Shown in pieces: positions 51,512-63,055 of a stretch of 64,000 bases of DNA. The stretch comes from Hydractinia symbiolongicarpus (taxonomy: Eukaryota > Cnidaria > Hydrozoa > Anthoathecata > Hydractiniidae): contig NC_079876.1 in NCBI RefSeq assembly GCF_029227915.1, positions 9,736,001 through 9,800,000 of the forward strand, written 5' to 3'. The first letter of the stretch is position 1; each line of letters opens with the position of its first letter. The translations under genes and the position numbers were made by a program. The notes under the pieces were generated by a model that had not been told where the DNA came from, did no database searches, and saw only the letters and a list, made by a program, of their open reading frames with translations.

Positions 51512-52611
51512 TAGTTTTTGAAACTGTCGCTATTTCTTCTGCGCGCGATAACGGCTAGGATTGGTCCCCCAGTAAAAAAAGACTTATTAATCTAAATTTT
51601 TAAATGAAGCGCTACCAAAGCGCCCAGTGTAGCCGCTGAATTCCGGCAATCATGTCAAATTAAGAAGAATGTTATTTTTCAAACTCCAATTTTTTTCATT
51701 TATCACATTTATCAGGTCACAGTTCAATTAAGTCCTACAGTCAATCGTTTCACTGCTGAAAGCGATGCAACCTAGTAATATCAGATAAATATCGCTAAAT
51801 ACATGTTGGTACGAATATGTGACCCAACCGCTGTAACTCAAACGGACTGACACCGCTGCAAGGTCAATGAAATGTAGTTTTTCAAGCTATCGCTATTTCT
51901 TCAGCGCGCGATAACGGATAGGATTGGTCCTACAGTAAAGAATGACTTATTTATCTAAATTTTTAAATGAAGCGCTACCACAGCGCCCAGTATAATCGCT
52001 GAGTTCCGGCAATCATGTCAAATTAAGAAGAATGTTATTTCTTGGAGTCCAATTTTTTTCATTTATCACATTTATCAGGTCACAGTCCAAAGTTAGTTCA
52101 ATTAAGTCCCATAGTCAATCTTTTCACTGCTGAAAGCGATGCAACCTAGTAATATCAGATAAATATCGCTAAATACATGTTGGTACGAATAGGTGACCCA
52201 ACCGTTGTAACTCAAACGGACTGATACCGGTAGAAAGTCAATGAAATGTAGTTTTTGAAACTGTCGCTATTTCTTCTGCGCGCGATAACGGCTAGGATTG
52301 GTCCCCCAGTAAAAAAAGACTTATTAATCTAAATTTTTAAATGAAGCGCTACCAAAGCGCCCAGTGTAGCCGCTGAATTCCGGCAATCATGTCAAATTAA
52401 GAAGAATGTTATTTTTCGGAGTCCAATTTTTTTCATTTATCACATTTATCAGGTCACAGTTCAATTAAGTCCCACAGTCAATCGTTTCACTGCTGAAAGC
52501 GATGCAACCTAGTAATATCAGATAAATATCGCTAAATACATGTTGGTACGAATATGTGACCCAACCGTTGAAACTCAAACGGACTGACACCGTTAGAAAG
52601 TCAGTGAAATG
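51138..52611 (+). repeat. 737-bp dimer, tandem duplication
   Basis: 51138-51874 and 51875-52611 are both a 374-bp 'tagtttttcaagctatcgc' monomer followed by a 363-bp 'cttctgcgcgcgataacgg' monomer. The first copy's short monomer carries the private 'tttttcaaactccaat' and 'aagtcctacagtc', and its tail switches to the 'ccgctgtaactc' type, so the next head is not the 'tagtatttg' head that normally follows a short monomer. Confidence 0.9.
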
Positions 52612-54830
52612 TAGTATTTGAAACTGTCTCTATTACTTCAGCGCGCGCTTAGGGCTAGGATTGGTCCCACAGTAAGAAATGACTCATTAATCTAAATTTT
52701 TAAAAGAAGTGCTACCACAGCGCCCAGTGTAATCGCTGAGTTCCGGCAATCATGTCAAATTAAGAAGAATGTTATTTCTTGGAGTCCAATTTTCTCATTT
52801 ATCACATTTATCAGGTGACAGTCCAGAGTTACTTCAGTTAAGTCCCACAGTCAATCGTTTCACTGTTAAAAGCGATGCAACCTAGTAATATCAGATAAAT
52901 ATCGCTAAATACATGTTGGTACGAATAGGTGACCTAACCGTTGTAACGCAAACGGACTGACACCGGTAGAAAGTCAATGAAATGTAGTTTTTGAAACTGT
53001 CGCTATTTCTTTAGCGCGCGATAACGGCTAGGATTGGTCCCCCAGTAAAAAAAGACTTATTAATCTAAATTTTTAACTGAAGCGTTACCACAGCGCCCAG
53101 TGTAACCGCTGAATTCCGGCAATCATGTCTAATTAAGAAGAATGTTATTTTTTGGAGTCCAATTTTTTTCATTTATCACATTTATCAGGTCACACTTCAA
53201 TTAAGTCCCACAGTCAATCGTTTCACTGCTGAAAGCGATGCAACCTAATAATATCAGATAAATATCGCTAAATACATGTTGGTACGAATATGTGACCCAA
53301 CGGTTGAAACTCAAACGGACTGACACCGTTAGAAAGTCAGTGGAATGTAGTATTTGAAACTGTCTCTATTACTTCAGCGCACGCTTACGGCTAGGATTGG
53401 TCCCACAGTAAAAAATGACTTATTAATCTAAATTTTTAAATGAAGCGCTACCACAGCGCCCAGTGTAATCCCTGAGTTCCGGCAATCATGTCAAATTAAG
53501 AAGAATGTTATTTCTTGGAATCCAATTTTCTCATTTATCACATTTATCAGGTCACAGTCCAAAGCTAGTTCAGTTAAGTCCCACAGTCAATCGTTTTACT
53601 GTTAAAAGCGATGCAACCTAGTAATATCAGATAAATATCGCTAAATACATGTTGGTACGAATAGGTGACCCAACCGTTGTAACTCAAACGGACTGACATC
53701 GTTAGAACGTCAATGAAATGTAGTTTTTGAAACTGTCGCTATTTCTTCAGCGCGCGATAACGGCTAGGATTGGTCCCCCAGTAAAAAATGACTTATTAAT
53801 CTAAATTTTTAAATGAAGCGCTACCACAGCGCCCAGTGTAATCGCTGAGTTCCGGAAATCATGTCAAATTAAGAAGAATGTTATTTCTTGGAGTCCAATT
53901 TTTTTCATTTATCACATTTATCAAGTCACAGTCCAAAGTTAGTTCAATTAAGTCCCACAGTCAATCGTTTCACTGCTGAAAGCGATGCAACCTAGTAATA
54001 TCAGATAAATATCGCTAAATACATGTTGGTACGAATATGTGACCCAACGGTTGAAACTCAAATGGACTGACACCGTTAGAAAGTCAGTGAAATGTAGTAT
54101 TTGAAACTGTCTCTATTACTTTAGCGCGCGCTAATGTCTAGGATTGATCCCCCAGTAAAAAAAGACTTATTAATCTAAATTTTTAAATGAAGCGCTACCA
54201 CAGCGCCCAGTGTAACCGCTGAATTCCGGCAATCATGTCAAATTAAGAAGAATGTTATTTTTTGGAGTCCAATTTTTTTCATTTATCACATTTATCAGGT
54301 CACAGTTCAATTAAGTCCCACAGTCAATCGTTTCACTGCTGAAAGCGATGCAACCTAGTAATATCAAATAAATATCGCTAAATACAGGTTGGTACGAATA
54401 TGTGACCCAACGGTTGAAACTCAAACGGACTGACACCGTTAGAAAGTCAGTGAAATGTAGTATTTGAAACTGTCTCTATTACTTCAGCGCGCGCTTACGG
54501 CTAGGATTGGTCCCACAGTAAGAAATGACTCATTAATCTAAATTTTTAAAAGAAGTGCCACCACAGCGCCCAGTGTAATCGCTGAGTTCCGGCAAACATG
54601 TGAAATTAAGAAGAATGTTATTTCTTGGAATCCAATTTTCTCATTTATCACATTTATCAGGTCACAGTCCAAAGTTAGTTCAGTTAAGTCCCACAGTCAA
54701 TCGTTTTACTGTTAAAAGCAATGCAACCTAGTAATATCAGATAAATATCGCTAAATACATGCTGGTACGAATAGGTGACCCAACCGTTGTCACTCAAACG
54801 GACTGACATCGTTAGAAAGTCAATCAAATG

Positions 54831-57800
54831 TAGTTTTTGAAACTGTCGCTATTTCTTCAGCGCGCGATAACGGCTAGGATTGGTCCCACAGTAAAAAATG
54901 ACTTATTAATCTAAAATTTTTAAATGAAGCGCTACCACAGCGCCCAGTGTAATCGCTGAGTTCTGGAAATCATGTCAAATTAAGAAGAATGTTATTTCTT
55001 GGAGTCCAATTTTTTTCATTTATCACATTTATCAAGTCACAGTCCAAAGTTAGTTCAATTAAGTCCCACAGTCAATCGTTTCTCTGCTGAAAGCGATGCA
55101 ACCTAGTAATATCAGATAAATATCGCTAAATACATGTTGGTACGAATATGTGACCCAACCGCTGTAACTCAAACGGACTGACACCGCTACAAAGTCAATG
55201 AAATGTAGTTTTTGAAATTATCGCTATTTCTTCAGCGCGCGATAACGGATAGGATTGGTCCCACAATAAAAAATAAGTTATTTATCTAAATTTTTAAATG
55301 GAGCGCTACCACAGCGCACAGTATAATCTCTGAGTTCCGGCAATCACGTCAAATTAAGAAGAATGTTATTTCTTGGAGTCCAATTGTCTCATTTATCATA
55401 TTTATCAGGTCGCAGTCCAAAGTTAGTTCAATTAAGTCCCACAGTTAATCGTTTCATTGTTAAAAGCGATGCAACCTAGTAATATCAGAAAAATATCGCT
55501 AATTACATGTTGGTACGAATAGGTGACCCAACCGTTATAACTCAAACGGACTGACACCGTTAGAAATTCAATGAAATGTAGTTTTTGAAACTGTCGCTAT
55601 TTCTGCAGCGCGCGATAACGGCTAGGATTGGTCCCACAGTAAAAATTGACTTATTTATCTAAATTTTTAAATGAAGCGCTACCACAGCGCCCAGTGTAAT
55701 CGCTGAGTTCTGGCAATCATGTCAAATTTAGAAGAACGTTATTTCTTGGAGTCCAATTTTTTTCATTTATCACATTTATCAGGTCACAGTTCAAAGTTAG
55801 TTCAATTAAGTCCCACAGTCAATCGTTTCACTGCTGAAAGCGATGCAACCTAGTAATATCAGATAAATATCGCTAAATACATGTTGGTACGAATATGTGA
55901 CCCAACGGTTGAAACTCAAACGGACTGACACCGTTAGAAAGTCAGTGAAATGTAGTTTTTGAAACTATCGCTATTTCTTCAGCGCGCGATAACGGATAGG
56001 ATTGGTCCCACAATAAAGAATGACTTATTTATCTAAACTTTTAAATGAAGCGCTACCACAGCGCCCAGTATAAACTCTGAGTTCCGGCAATCACGTCAAA
56101 TTAAGAAGAATGTTATTTCTTGGAATCCAATTTTTTTTATTTATCACATTTATCAGGTCACAGTCCAAAGTTAGTTCAATTAATTCCCACAGTCAATCGT
56201 TTCACTGTTAAAAGCGATGCAACCTAGTAATATCAGATAAATATCGCTAAGTAAATGTTGGTACGAATATGTGACCCAACCGTTGAAACTCAAACGGACT
56301 GACACCGCTACAAAGTCAATAAAATATAGTTTTTGAAACTATCGCTATTTCTTCAGCGCGCGATAACGGATAGGATTGGTCCCACAATAAAGAATGACTT
56401 ATTTATCTAAATTTTTAAATGAAGCGCTACCACAGCGCCCAGTATAATCTCTGAGTTCCGGCAATCACGTCAAATTAAGAAGAATGTTATTTCTTGGAAT
56501 CCAATTTTTTTTATTTATCACATTTATCAGGTCACAGTCCAAAGTTAGTTCAATTAATTCCCACAGTCAATCGTTTCACTGTTAAAAGCGATGCAACCTA
56601 GTAATATCAGATAAATATCGCTAAATACATGTTGGTACGAATATGTGACCCAACCGTTGTAACTCAAACGGACTGACACCGTTAGAAAGTCAATGAAATG
56701 TAGTTTTTGAAACTGTCGCTATTTCTTCAGCGCGCGATAACGGCTAGGATTGGTCCCACAGTAAAAAATGACTTATTAATCTAAAATTTTTAAATGAAGC
56801 GCTACCACAGCGCCCAGTGTAATCGCTGAGTTCCGGAAATCATGTCAAATTAAGAAGAATGTTATTTCTTGGAGTCCAATTTTTTTCATTTATCACATTT
56901 ATCAAGTCACAGTCCAAAGTTAGTTCAATTAAGTCCCACAGTCAATCGTTTCACTCCTGAAAGCGATGCAACCTAGTAATATCAGATAAATATCGCTAAA
57001 TACATGTTGGTACGAATATGTGACCCAACCGCTGTAACTCAAACGGACTGACACCGCTACAAAGTCAATGAAATGTAGTTTTTGAAACTATCGCTATTTT
57101 TTCAGCGCGCGATAACGGATAGGATTGGTCCCACAATAAAAAATAAGTTATTTATCTAAATTTTTAAATGGAGCGCTACCACAGCGCACAGTATAATCTC
57201 TGAGTTCCGGCAATCACGTCAAATTAAGAAGAATGTTATTTCTTGGAGTCCAATTGTCTCATTTATCATATTTATCAGGTCGCAGTCCAAAGTTAGTTCA
57301 ATTAAGTCCCACAGTTAATCGTTTCATTGTTAAAAGCGATGCAACCTAGTAATATCAGAAAAATATCGCTAATTACATGTTGGTACGAATATGTGACCCA
57401 ACCGTTATAACTCAAACGGACTGACACCGTTAGAAAGTCAATGAAATGTAGTTTTTGAAACTGTCGCTATTTCTGCAGCGCGCGATAACGGCTAGGACTG
57501 GTCCCACAGTAAAAATTGACTTATTTATCTAAATTTTTAAATGAAGCGCTACCACAGCGCCCAGTGTAATCGCTGAGTTCTGGCAATCATGTCAAATTTA
57601 GAAGAACGTTATTTCTTGGAGTCCAATTTTTTTCATTTATCACATTTATCAGGTCACAGTTCAAAGTTAGTTCAATTAAGTCCCACAGTCAATCGTTTCA
57701 CTGCTGAAAGCGATGCAACCTAGTAATATCAGATAAATATCGCTAAATACATGTTGGTACGAATATGTGACCCAACGGTTGAAACTCAAACGGACTGACA

Positions 57801-60800
57801 CCGTTAGAAAGTCAGTGAAATGTAGTTTTTGAAACTATCGCTATTTCTTCAGCGCGCGATAACGGATAGGATTGGTCCCACAATAAAAAATAAGTTATTT
57901 ATCTAAATTTTTAAATGGAGCGCTACCACAGCGCACAGTATAATCTCTGAGTTCCGGCAATCACGTCAAATTAAGAAGAATGTTATTTCTTGGAGTCCAA
58001 TTGTCTCATTTATCATATTTATCAGGTCGCAGTCCAAAGTTAGTTCAATTAAGTCCCACAGTTAATCGTTTCATTGTTAAAAGCGATGCAACCTAGTAAT
58101 ATCAGAAAAATATCGCTAATTACATGTTGGTACGAATAGGTGACCCAACCGTTATAACTCAAACGGACTGACACCGTTAGAAAGTCAATGAAATGTAGTT
58201 TTTGAAACTGTCGCTATTTCTGCAGCGCGCGATAACGGCTAGGATTGGTCCCACAGTAAAAATTGACTTATTTATCTAAATTTTTAAATGAAGCGCTACC
58301 ACAGCGCCCAGTGTAATCGCTGAGTTCTGGCAATCATGTCAAATTTAGAAGAACGTTATTTCTTGGAGTCCAATTTTTTTCATTTATCACATTTATCAGG
58401 TCACAGTTCAAAGTTAGTTCAATTAAGTCCCACAGTCAATCGTTTCACTGCTGAAAGCGATGCAACCTAGTAATATCAGATAAATATCGCTAAATACATG
58501 TTGGTACGAATATGTGACCCAACGGTTGAAACTCAAACGGACTGACACCGTTAGAAAGTCAGTGAAATGTAGTTTTTGAAACTATCGCTATTTCTTCAGC
58601 GCGCGATAACGGATAGGATTGGTCCCACAATAAAGAATGACTTATTTATCTAAATTTTTAAATGAAGCGCTACCACAGCGCCCAGTATAAACTCTGAGTT
58701 CCGGCAATCACGTCAAATTAAGAAGAATGTTATTTCTTGGAATCCAATTTTTTTTATTTATCACATTTATCAGGTCACAGTCCAAAGTTAGTTCAATTAA
58801 TTCCCACAGTCAATCGTTTCACTGTTAAAAGCGATGCAACCTAGTAATATCAGATAAATATCGCTAAGTAAATGTTGGTACGAATATGTGACCCAACCGT
58901 TGAAACTCAAACGGACTGACACCGCTACAAAGTCAATGAAATATAGTTTTTGAAACTATCGCTATTTCTTCAGCGCGCGATAACGGATAGGATTGGTCCC
59001 ACAATAAAGAATGACTTATTTATCTAAATTTTTAAATGAAGCGCTACCACAGCGCCCAGTATAATCTCTGAGTTCCGGCAATCACGTCAAATTAAGAAGA
59101 ATGTTATTTCTTGGAATCCAATTTTTTTTATTTATCACATTTATCAGGTCACAGTCCAAAGTTAGTTCAATTAATTCCCACAGTCAATCGTTTCACTGTT
59201 AAAAGCGATGCAACCTAGTAATATCAGATAAATATCGCTAAATACATGTTGGTACGAATATGTGACCCAACCGTTGTAACTCAAACGGACTGACACCGTT
59301 AGAAAGTCAATGAAATGTAGTTTTTGAAACTGTCGCTATTTCTTCAGCGCGCGATAACGGCTAGGATTGGTCCCACAGTAAAAAATGACTTATTAATCTA
59401 AAATTTTTAAATGAAGCGCTACCACAGCGCCCAGTGTAATCGCTGAGTTCCGGAAATCATGTCAAATTAAGAAGAATGTTATTTCTTGGAGTCCAATTTT
59501 TTTCATTTATCACATTTATCAAGTCACAGTCCAAAGTTAGTTCAATTAAGCCCCACAGTCAATCGTTTCACTGCTGAAAGCGATGCAACCTAGTAATATC
59601 AGATAAATATCGCTAAATACATGTTGGTACGAATATGTGACCCAACCGCTGTAACTCAAACGGACTGACACCGCTACAAAGTCAATGAAATGTAGTTTTT
59701 GAAACTATCGCTATTTTTTCAGCGCGCGATAACGGATAGGATTGGTCCCACAATAAAAAATAAGTTATTTATCTAAATTTTTAAATGGAGCGCTACCACA
59801 GCGCACAGTATAATCTCTGAGTTCCGGCAATCACGTCAAATTAAGAAGAATGTTATTTCTTGGAGTCCAATTGTTTCATTTATCATATTTATCAGGTCGC
59901 AGTCCAAAGTTAGTTCAATTAAGTCCCACAGTTAATCGTTTCATTGTTAAAAGCGATGCAACCTAGTAATATCAGAAAAATATCGCTAATTACATGTTGG
60001 TACGAATATGTGACCCAACCGTTATAACTCAAACGGACTGACACCGTTAGAAAGTCAATGAAATGTAGTTTTTGAAACTGTCGCTATTTCTGCAGCGCGC
60101 GATAACGGCTAGGATTGGTCCCACAGTAAAAATTGACTTATTTATCTAAATTTTTAAATGAAGCGCTACCACAGCGCCCAGTGTAATCGCTGAGTTCTGG
60201 CAATCATGTCAAATTTAGAAGAACGTTATTTCTTGGAGTCCAATTTTTTTCATTTATCACATTTATCAGGTCACAGTTCAAAGTTAGTTCAATTAAGTCC
60301 CACAGTCAATCGTTTCACTGCTGAAAGCGATGCAACCTAGTAATATTAGATAAATATCGCTAAATACATGTTGGTACGAATATGTGACCCAACGGTTGAA
60401 ACTCAAACGGACTGACACCGTTAGAAAGTCAGTGAAATGTAGTTTTTGAAACTATCGCTATTTCTTCAGCGCGCGATAACGGATAGGATTGGTCCCACAA
60501 TAAAGAATGACTTATTTATCTAAATTTTTAAATGAAGCGCTACCACAGCGCCCAGTATAATCTCTGAGTTCCGGCAATCACGTCAAATTAAGAAGAATGT
60601 TATTTCTTAGAATCCAATTTTTTTTATTTATCACATTTATCAGGTCACAGTCCAAAGTTAGTTCAATTAATTCCCACAGTCAATCGTTTCACTGTTAAAA
60701 GCGATGCAACCTAGTAATATCAGATAAATATCGCTAAATAAATGTTGGTACGAATATGTGACCCAACCGTTGAAACTCAAACGGACTGACACCGCTACAA

Positions 60801-63055
60801 AGTCAATGAAATATAGTTTTTGAAACTATCGCTATTTCTTCAGCGCGCGATAACGGATAGGATTGGTCCCACAATAAAGAATGACTTATTTATCTAAATT
60901 TTTAAATGAAGCGCTACCACAGCGCCCAGTATAATCTCTGAGTTCCGGCAATCACGTCAAATTAAGAAGAATGTTATTTCTTGGAATCCAATTTTTTTTA
61001 TTTATCACATTTATCAGGTCACAGTCCAAAGTTAGTTCAATTAATTCCCACAGTCAATCGTTTCACTGTTAAAAGCGATGCAACCTAGTAATATCAGATA
61101 AATATCGCTAAATACATGTTGGTACGAATATGTGACCCAACCGTTGTAACTCAAACGGACTGACACCGTTAGAAAGTCAATGAAATGTAGTTTTTGAAAC
61201 TGTCGCTATTTCTTCAGCGCGCGATAACGGCTAGGATTGGTCCCACAGTAAAAATGACTTATTAATGTAAATTTTTAAATGAAGCGCTACCACAGCGCCC
61301 AGTGTAATCGCTGAGTTCCGGCAATCATGTGAAATTAAGAATAATGTTATTTCTTGGAGTACAATTTTTTTCATTTATCACATTTATCAGGTCACAGTCC
61401 AAAGTTAGTTCAATTAAGTCCCACAGTCAATCGTTTCACTGCTAAAAGCGATGCAACATACTAATATCACTTAAATATCGCTAAATACATGTTGGTACGA
61501 ATATGTGACCCAACCGTTGAAACTCAAACGGACTGACACCGCTACAAAGTCAATGAAATGTAGTTTTTGAAACTATCGCTATTTCTTCAGCGCGCGATAA
61601 CGGATAGGATTGGTCCCACAATAAAAAATGACTTATTTATTTAAATTTTTAAATGGAGCGCTACCACAGCGCCCAGTATAATCTCTGAGTTCCGGCAATC
61701 ACGTCAAATTAAGAAGAATGTTTTTTCTTGGAGTCCAATTGTCTCATTTATCATATTTATCAGGTCGCAGTCCAAAGTTAGTTCAATTAAGTCCCACAGT
61801 TAATTTGTTTCATTGTTAAAAGCGATGCAACCTAGTAATATCAGAAAAACATCGCTAAATACATGTTGGTACGAATAGGTGACCCAACCGTTGTAACTTA
61901 AACGGACTGACATCGTTAGAAAGTCAATGAAATGTAGTTTTTGAGACTGTCGCTATTTCTTCAGCGCGCGATAACGGCTAGGATTGGTCCCGCAGTAAAA
62001 AATGACTTATTAATCTAAATTTTTAAATGAAGCGCTACCACAGCGCCCAGTGTAATCGCTGAGTTCCGGCAATCATGTCAAATTAAGAAGAATGTTATTT
62101 CTTGGAGTCCAATTGTCTCACTTATAACATTTATAAGGTCACAGTCCAAAATCAGTTCAATTATGTGCCACAGTCAAGCATTTCACTGTTAAAAGCAATG
62201 CATCCTAGTAATATGAGATAAATATCGCAAAATACATGTTGGTACGAATAGGTGACCCAACCGTTGTAACTCAACCGGACTGACACCGTTAGAAAGTCAA
62301 TGAAATGTAGTTTTTGAAACTGTCGCTTGTTCTTCAGTGCGCAATAACGGCTAGGATTGGTCCCACAGTAAAAAATGACTTATTAATCTAAATTTTTAAA
62401 TGAAGCGCTACCACAGCGCCCAGTGTAATCGCTGAGTTCCGGCAATCATGTCAAATTAAGAAGAATGTTATTTCTTGGAGTCCAATTTTTTTCATTTATC
62501 ACATTTATCAGGTCACAATCCAAAGTTAGTTCAATTAAGTCCCACAGTCAATCGTTTCACTGCTAAAAGCGATGCAACCTAGTAATATCAGATAAATATC
62601 GCTAAATACATGTTGGTACGAATAGGTGACCCAACCGTTGTAACTCAAACGGACTGACACCGGTAGAAAGTCAATGAAATGTAGTTTTTGAAACTGTCGC
62701 TATTTCTTCAGCGCGCGATAACGGCTAGGATTGGTCCCCCAGTAAAAAAAGACTTATTAATCTAAATTTTTAAATGAAGCGCTACCACAGCGCCCAGTGT
62801 AGCCGCTGAATTCCGGCAATCATGTCAAATTAAGAAGAATGTTATTTCTTGGAGTCCAGTTTTTTTCATTTATCACATTTATCAGGTCACAATCCAAAGT
62901 TAGTTCAATTAAGTCCCACAGTCAATCGTTTCACTGCTAAAAGCGATGCAACCTAGTAATATCAGATAAATATCGCTAAATACATGTTGGTACGAATAGG
63001 TGACCCAACCGTTGTAACTCAAACGGACTGACACCGGTAGAAAGTCAATGAAATG
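54831..63055 (+). repeat. B-type domain, pentamer HORs with an internal dimer duplication
   Basis: Monomer starts: 54831, 55206, 55579, 55953, 56327, 56701, 57076, 57449, 57823, 58196, 58570, 58944, 59318, 59693, 60066, 60440, 60814, 61188, 61561, 61935, 62308, 62682. Pentamers begin at 54831 (1870 bp), 56701 (2617 bp) and 59318 (1870 bp). The middle unit is longer by 747 bp because 57076-57822 is duplicated as 57823-58569. From 60440 the order follows 31406-33646. 62682 and the next monomer 63056 are near-copies of one type ('gtagccgctgaattcc'). Confidence 0.9.
57076..58569 (+). repeat. 747-bp dimer duplicated inside a pentamer HOR
   Basis: 57076-57822 and 57823-58569 each hold an 'aaaaataagttatttatcta' monomer (373 bp) and a 'ctgcagcgcgcg...gttctggcaatc' monomer (374 bp). 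The first has private 'ctattttttcag' and 'ctaggactggtccc'; the second has 'cgaataggtgacccaac' where the first has 'cgaatatgtg'. Confidence 0.9.

Larger units (their letters stand above)
48545..54830 (+). repeat. B-to-A transition and fourth long A-type domain
   Basis: Monomer starts: 48545, 48918, 49292, 49655, 50028, 50402, 50765, 51138, 51512, 51875, 52249, 52612, 52985, 53348, 53721, 54095, 54458. The first two are B-like ('cttgttctt/ctccagtgcgcg' heads). The rest follow the 10.8-14.8 kb order, expanded by the trimer and dimer duplications. From 53348 the block matches 45192 onward at an offset of 8156 bp. No chimeric monomer is present here: the 54458 copy reads through 'gccaccacag' into 'cgcccagtg'. 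Confidence 0.88.
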
